A DNA stretch of 8,338 nucleotides from DAOSVX01 sp964616495 (GTDB lineage Bacteria; Bacillota_I; Bacilli_A; RF39; UBA660), in the NCBI GenBank assembly GCA_964616495.1, contig CAZTRF010000043.1, forward strand, positions 1 through 8,338, in the 5' to 3' direction. Numbering within the stretch: the first letter of the stretch is position 1; every line of letters starts with the position of its first letter. Made by a program: the position numbers and the translations under genes. Shown piece by piece: positions 4,707 to 8,338 of this stretch. The notes under the pieces are model-generated. The model did not search any database. It saw nothing but the letters and a program-made list of their open reading frames with translations, and was not told the origin of the DNA.

Positions 4707-7306
4707 TGGAAGGGTTGAACAACAGCGAAGTAGACTTATATCGTAAAAAATATGGTAGTAATGAAATAAAAAAAGAAAAGAGTAATACCTTATTAAAACT
4801 ATTTTTAGAGTCACTAGGAGATCCCATTATTAAAATATTATTAATTGCTTTGGCCATTAAAATATTATTTCTTTTTAAAGACTTTGATTGGTATGAAACT
4901 GTAGGTATAGTAATAGCCATTTTAATAGCTTCTTTAGTTAGTTCTATAACTGAATATGGAAGTGAAAAAGCTTTTGAAAAACTTCAAGAAGAATCAATTC
5001 AAAGTAAAGTAAGAGTTAAAAGAAATGGTAGAATTGATGTAATAGGTACTGATGATATCGTAAAAAATGATGTTGTTTTGTTAGACGCCGGAGAAAAAAT
5101 CTCAGCTGATGGGTATTTAATTAAAGGGGCCATTACTGTAAATGAATCAAGTTTAACTGGAGAAAGCATAGAAGTTAAAAAAACAGTTTCATTAAATAAA
5201 AATGATTCTAATAAACTATTTCGAGGGACTATTGTTTATAGTGGCGAAGGAATTATGAAAGTAACGGAAGTAGGAGAAAGTACCCTTTATGGTAGCTTAG
5301 CACAAGAATTAAAAACTAGAGAACCCATAAGCCCTTTAAAATTAAGATTAAGAGGACTGGCCAATACTATTAGCAAAATAGGATATATTGGAGCTATCTT
5401 GGTTTCTATTTCTTACTTATTTTCTGTTTTAATTATTAATAATGATTTTAATCTAACCCTTATAATGGAAGATTTAACCAACTTTAAATTAATGCTTTCT
5501 TATCTTTTATATGCTCTTACACTATCGGTAACAATTATTGTAGTGGCCGTTCCGGAAGGACTTCCTATGATGATTACTTTAGTTTTATCAACTAATATGA
5601 AAAAAATGCTTAAAGAAAATGTTTTAGTTAGGAAGCTAGTAGGGATAGAAACATCGGGAAGTCTTAATGTCTTGTTAACTGATAAAACTGGGACTTTAAC
5701 CAAAGGAACGATGGAAGTAATTAATATAGTAGATGGTAATTTGAAACCGTATCAAGATGTTGATAGTTTAAAAAAGAATTCTAAATACTATGATTTAGTT
5801 AATAAATCTTTTCTTTATAATAACATGAGTGTTTACGATAATAAGAATGATATTTTTGGTGGTAATAGCACTGATCGAGCATTATTAAAATACATTGGCA
5901 GAGCAGAAAAAAAGTTTTCAATATTAGATAGTATTCCTTTTGATAGTAATAATAAATATTCTTTAACAATTATAGATGATGATAAAAAAAGAGTTTTAAT
6001 AAAAGGGGCCAGTGAAAAAATATTACCATATTGTACTTCTTATTATGATTCTTTTGGACGAAAATTAGAATTACACCATAAAAGTAAAATTTTAAACTAT
6101 ATTAATAATGAGACTAAGAAGGGAGTTAGAGTATTAATAACGGCTACTAACGAAGACTGCCAAAATAAAAATTATTTTAAAAATTTAACTTTAGTAGCCA
6201 TAGTTTTAATTAAAGACGAGATAAGGCCCGAAGCCAAAGAGGGAATTAGTTTAGTTAAAGGGGCTCATATTCAAACAATTATGATTACCGGTGATGCCAA
6301 AGAAACAGCCATAACGATTGGAAGAGAGGTGGGATTGTTAGAAAATAATGATGATATAGTTTTAACTAGTGATGAGCTAAAAACCTTTAGTGATGAAGAA
6401 ATAAAAATGGTATTTAAAAATATTAAAATTATTGCCAGAGCCTTACCAAGTGATAAAAGTAGGTTGGTTACTATTGGTGAAGAGCTAAACTTAGTAGTAG
6501 GTATGACAGGGGATGGAATTAATGATGCACCAGCTTTAAAAAAAGCAAATGTTGGATTTGCTATGGGAAGCGGCACTGAAGTTGCCAAAGAAGCTAGTGA
6601 TATTGTTATTTTAGATGATAATATTATGTCAATTAGCAAGGCCATTTTATATGGAAGAACTACTTTTAAAAGTATTAGAAAGTTTTTGATTTTTCAGTTA
6701 ACGGTTAATATGTGTGCTCTTATAATGTCTATTATTGGGCCATTTATAGGAATAGAAACCCCAATAACAATTGTTCAAATGTTATGGCTTAATATGATAA
6801 TGGATACTTTTGCAGGACTGGCCTTTTCCAAAGAACCACCTCTTTTAGAGTATATGAAAGAGCCCCCTAAAAAGAAAAGTGAACCAATTATTAATAAGTA
6901 TATGATTAGCGAAATTTTATTTACAGGAGCTTTTAGTGCTTTGATATGTGTGTTCTTTTTAAAGATGCCTTTTATAAAAGATACTATTCGTTACCAGAAT
7001 AAATATTTTTTAACAGCTTTCTTCTCTTTATTTATTTTTATTGATATTTTTAATGCCTTTAATGCCAGGACTCATCGCCTAAATTTACTTGCCAATATTA
7101 CTAAAAATAAACTTTTTATAATTATAATTTCTTTTATTATTATCATTCAAATATATCTTATTTATTTTGGAGGAACCATTTTTAGAACTTACGGGCTTAC
7201 CATAAAAGAATTATTTTTAGTAGTATTAATGTCGGCACTAGTGGTTCCTATCGACTTTTTTAGAAAACTAATTTTAAGATTTAAAGGTATAAAAAAAGGA
7301 ACATAA
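4706..7306 (+). CDS. Calcium-transporting P-type ATPase, PMCA-like (P2B)
   Basis: This membrane pump exports Ca2+ using ATP. The 866-residue protein has all catalytic parts. The actuator domain carries TGES (151-154); M4 carries PEGLP (283-287, E284); the phosphorylation site is DKTGTLT with D326; the nucleotide-binding loop has KGAS (433-436); the hinge has MITGD (526-530) and TGDGINDAP (601-609). Helices are predicted near 41-57, 62-82, 222-243, 265-290, 657-679, 686-707, 733-753, 766-786, 802-820 and 833-856, giving the usual ten. M5 has FQLTVNMCALI and M6 has LWLNMIMDTFAGLAFSKEPP, as in plasma-membrane Ca2+ pumps. The M4 Glu with N696 and D700 of M6 makes Ca2+ site II. Where SERCA has the M5 Glu of site I, this protein has A671, so one Ca2+ per cycle is inferred. 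AGGAGG (4694-4699) fixes ATG 4706. Its last codon abuts the stop of the converging gene. A cation other than Ca2+ is unlikely but untested. Confidence 0.93.
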   Translation: MEGLNNSEVDLYRKKYGSNEIKKEKSNTLLKLFLESLGDPIIKILLIALAIKILFLFKDFDWYETVGIVIAILIASLVSSITEYGSEKAFEKLQEESIQSKVRVKRNGRIDVIGTDDIVKNDVVLLDAGEKISADGYLIKGAITVNESSLTGESIEVKKTVSLNKNDSNKLFRGTIVYSGEGIMKVTEVGESTLYGSLAQELKTREPISPLKLRLRGLANTISKIGYIGAILVSISYLFSVLIINNDFNLTLIMEDLTNFKLMLSYLLYALTLSVTIIVVAVPEGLPMMITLVLSTNMKKMLKENVLVRKLVGIETSGSLNVLLTDKTGTLTKGTMEVINIVDGNLKPYQDVDSLKKNSKYYDLVNKSFLYNNMSVYDNKNDIFGGNSTDRALLKYIGRAEKKFSILDSIPFDSNNKYSLTIIDDDKKRVLIKGASEKILPYCTSYYDSFGRKLELHHKSKILNYINNETKKGVRVLITATNEDCQNKNYFKNLTLVAIVLIKDEIRPEAKEGISLVKGAHIQTIMITGDAKETAITIGREVGLLENNDDIVLTSDELKTFSDEEIKMVFKNIKIIARALPSDKSRLVTIGEELNLVVGMTGDGINDAPALKKANVGFAMGSGTEVAKEASDIVILDDNIMSISKAILYGRTTFKSIRKFLIFQLTVNMCALIMSIIGPFIGIETPITIVQMLWLNMIMDTFAGLAFSKEPPLLEYMKEPPKKKSEPIINKYMISEILFTGAFSALICVFFLKMPFIKDTIRYQNKYFLTAFFSLFIFIDIFNAFNARTHRLNLLANITKNKLFIIIISFIIIIQIYLIYFGGTIFRTYGLTIKELFLVVLMSALVVPIDFFRKLILRFKGIKKGT

Positions 7307-7320
7307 TTATTTTATGAACC
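7291..7320 (-). terminator. Probable terminator of the UPF0316 gene, overlapping both 3' ends
   Basis: On the minus strand GGTTCATAA (7320-7312) faces TTATGTTCC (7306-7298) around a 5-nt loop. Seven pairs form, interrupted by a tandem U·U mismatch. Seven U residues follow (complement of A7291-A7297). The arms lie inside the coding ends of both convergent genes. On the plus strand the mismatch becomes A·A and the U run is absent next to the stem, so it should work mainly leftward. Confidence 0.5.
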
Positions 7321-7822
7321 CATTTTGAACAGTTTTTGTTTCATTTACAACTGTAAATGCTTTAGGATCTAATTTGTTTAATACTTTAGTTAATTTATTT
7401 AGTTTAGATTTATGAAGCTGAATAAACAACATATCTTTTTTATCGTGATCTTTTTCTTCTTTTAAAGGAATAATTGAAACAGCAAAACCTCGTTCTCTAA
7501 TTTCATTAACCATTAATTCAGAATTTTTAGTGGTTATTACTTGTACTCCCAGTATACTATCAATAAATTTATCACTTATAATGCCTCCGATAAATGTTCC
7601 AGTAGCATAACCCAAAGAATATGAAATAGGAATAAAAAAGCTATTTATATCTGTATTCAAAGCTTCTCTAGCTACCATAAACCAAATAAAAACTTCAAAA
7701 AATGCCACTATGGCAGCATAAAGAGACTTATTTCTAACTGTTAGAATCATTCTAACAGTTCCAATAGAAACATCTAAAATTCTTGCACAAAATATTTTTA
7801 AACATAAAAGAAATATTACCAA
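7307..7822 (-). CDS. UPF0316 / DUF2179 family membrane protein
   Basis: This belongs to the UPF0316 family, integral membrane proteins with a cytoplasmic DUF2179 domain (relatives include B. subtilis YebE) and no settled function. Signatures are the N-terminal block ARILDVSIGTVRMILTVRNK, the FFEVFIW segment, the glycine-rich helix SYSLGYATGTFIGGIISDKF, and a DUF2179 half (from about SILGVQVITT) ending ETKTVQNGFIK. Three membrane helices make up the first half. The start is unusual. GTG 7831 is in frame, but AGGTGATC (7833-7826) matches the end of the anti-Shine-Dalgarno complement and is best placed for TTG 7822-7820, seven bases after AGG. I therefore give 171 residues; the GTG would add three. 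A good promoter lies upstream. The stop codon directly abuts the stop of the Ca2+-ATPase gene on the other strand, with no intergenic base. No functional link to the ATPase can be claimed from convergence alone. Confidence 0.88.
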   Translation of the reverse strand: MVIFLLCLKIFCARILDVSIGTVRMILTVRNKSLYAAIVAFFEVFIWFMVAREALNTDINSFFIPISYSLGYATGTFIGGIISDKFIDSILGVQVITTKNSELMVNEIRERGFAVSIIPLKEEKDHDKKDMLFIQLHKSKLNKLTKVLNKLDPKAFTVVNETKTVQNGFIK

Positions 7823-7854
7823 ATTGATCACCTATTATTATTTTATCAAAATTC

Positions 7855-7883
7855 ATAATAAATACAATACAATTATTTGACAA
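7855..7883 (-). promoter_or_regulatory. Promoter of the UPF0316 gene
   Basis: On the minus strand TTGTCA (7883-7878, five of six) and TATTAT (7860-7855, five of six) are exactly 17 bp apart. The predicted start is near 7848, about 26 nt before the TTG start codon. The -35 box shares five base pairs with the opposing -35 box at 7877-7882. Confidence 0.75.
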
Positions 7884-7905
7884 TTATAGAAGTGAATAAT
7901 ATAAT
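7877..7905 (+). promoter_or_regulatory. Consensus promoter of the 7952 gene
   Basis: TTGACA (7877-7882) and TATAAT (7900-7905) are both perfect matches at the ideal 17-bp spacing. The predicted start is near 7912, giving a leader of about 40 nt. This is the strongest promoter in the window by sequence and suggests high expression of the small protein downstream, unless it is repressed. Confidence 0.9.
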
Positions 7906-7951
7906 TAAGTTACTAAAATAGGAATATTTGAAAAGTTAAAAGGAGAAAAAT

Positions 7952-8272
7952 ATGTCATCTATAGATACTAATAAATTATATAAACAGTTAGATGTTATTG
8001 ATCGAAAGATAGTTTATTTAGAAGAAAAAATTAATAAGCTTAAGTATTTTTATGACACTTTTACTAAAATGGGCGACTATAGTGACGAATTATTACGTCA
8101 ATTGAGAAATCTAATTACCGACTTTAATGAGGCACTAAATAGACTTAAAAGGCTAAATCGTTTAATAAAAAATAATGCTTCAGTCGAATATATAAAATTA
8201 AATATAAAAATAAAAGATGATTTTGGTCAACTTGAAACCGATGTTCAAGCTGTCAAAAATAAAGTTGTATAA
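7952..8272 (+). CDS. Small all-helical, probably coiled-coil protein, unknown function
   Basis: I do not recognise a family. The 106-residue product has no signal peptide, membrane segment, cysteine or tryptophan, so it is predicted to be cytoplasmic unless exported by a signal-independent route. It is highly charged and reads as amphipathic helices. Helix 1 is about 6-38 (KQLDVIDRKIVYLEEKINKL, with regular hydrophobic spacing). A turn with glycine follows at 40-45 (MGDYSD). Helix 2 is about 46-73 (ELLRQLRNLITDFNEALNRL), and a last helix spans about 78-104. The hairpin of two helices around a central Gly and the length near 100 recall WXG100-like folds, but there is no WxG motif, so I do not assign that family. 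AAAGGAG (7939-7945) lies 6 nt before the ATG. A perfect consensus promoter drives it, and a probable terminator follows, so it is likely monocistronic and well expressed. Confidence 0.85.
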   Translation: MSSIDTNKLYKQLDVIDRKIVYLEEKINKLKYFYDTFTKMGDYSDELLRQLRNLITDFNEALNRLKRLNRLIKNNASVEYIKLNIKIKDDFGQLETDVQAVKNKVV

Positions 8273-8309
8273 GCAATTTTAAGAGTAAAATCATTTACAA
8301 AAGAAAACC

Positions 8310-8338
8310 CTTACTTTATAATAAACCTATAGAGTAAG
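8310..8338 (+). terminator. Hairpin after the 7952 gene, probable terminator cut by the window edge
   Basis: CTTACTTTATA (8310-8320) pairs with TATAGAGTAAG (8328-8338) in 11 pairs, one of them G·U, around a 7-nt loop. The bases before the left arm are AAAACC, so a terminator would be expected to continue GG and then a U run just outside the window. The left arm contains TATAAT (8317-8322) with TTTACA (8294-8299) 17 bp upstream, so the region also reads as a promoter for a gene beyond the edge. I favour the terminator. Confidence 0.55.

Noticed and set aside
6271..6645. Minus-strand open frames within the Ca2+-ATPase gene (also at 4684-4920 and 5500-5703)
   Set aside because: All overlap conserved ATPase motifs and have no ribosome-binding site.
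7952..8272. WXG100 secretion-system substrate
   Set aside because: Length and predicted helical hairpin fit, but there is no tryptophan at all and no secretion-system gene nearby in the window.
1..8338. CRISPR array, tRNA or rRNA genes, insertion sequence, phage or toxin-antitoxin module
   Set aside because: I looked for regularly spaced repeats, cloverleaf-like segments, transposase motifs and paired small genes on both strands and found none.

Overview
The window is a very AT-rich, gene-dense piece of a low-GC Gram-positive (Firmicutes-type) chromosome. The evidence is strong purine-rich Shine-Dalgarno sites, consensus sigma-A-like promoters, U-tailed intrinsic terminators and a T-box riboswitch. 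The base composition and the simplified gene set (short MetRS, many single-pass membrane proteins of unknown function) resemble uncultured gut Bacilli of the RF39/Mollicutes-like type, but that placement is inference. All seven complete or 3'-complete genes end in TAA. Tryptophan is written TGG in the conserved positions I checked, so the standard bacterial code fits and the Mycoplasma code does not.

Layout, left to right. (1) 2-781 (+): the 3' third of tex, an HhH/S1 RNA-binding protein, cut by the window edge. (2) 783-857: a compact tail-to-tail region with a weak tex terminator, a perfect palindrome and the terminator of the gene converging on tex. (3) 875-1201 (-): a 108-aa single-pass membrane protein of unknown function. 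(4) 1202-1281: two divergent extended -10 promoters locked into each other. (5) 1282-1809 (+): a DUF1003 two-helix membrane protein. (6) 1814-2095: promoter plus a complete methionine T-box leader, then metG (2115-3686), a short methionyl-tRNA synthetase. (7) 3795-4643 (+): a single-pass protein with a large cysteine-containing outer domain and no recognised family, bounded on both sides by the same 25-nt terminator. (8) 4706-7306 (+): a PMCA-like (P2B) calcium-transporting P-type ATPase, whose start codon and part of whose Shine-Dalgarno lie in a 9-bp inverted repeat. (9) 7307-7822 (-): a UPF0316/DUF2179 membrane protein converging with zero spacing on the ATPase gene. (10) 7855-7905: divergent promoters with overlapping -35 boxes. 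(11) 7952-8272 (+): a small all-helical protein of unknown function, followed by a hairpin that runs off the window edge.

The genes are mostly independent transcription units, not one operon: nearly every gene has its own promoter, terminator or both. The best-supported regulatory logic is the T-box: uncharged methionine tRNA should base-pair with the ATG specifier at 1936-1938 and with the TGGT bulge at 2049-2052, allowing read-through into metG. I see no mobile element, CRISPR array, tRNA, rRNA, phage gene or defence system. I do not find a convincing new multi-gene system. The points most worth a second look are the departure from the HIGH motif in MetRS, the start-codon inverted repeat of the Ca2+-ATPase, the paired identical terminators around the unknown membrane protein, and the two sets of overlapping divergent promoters.
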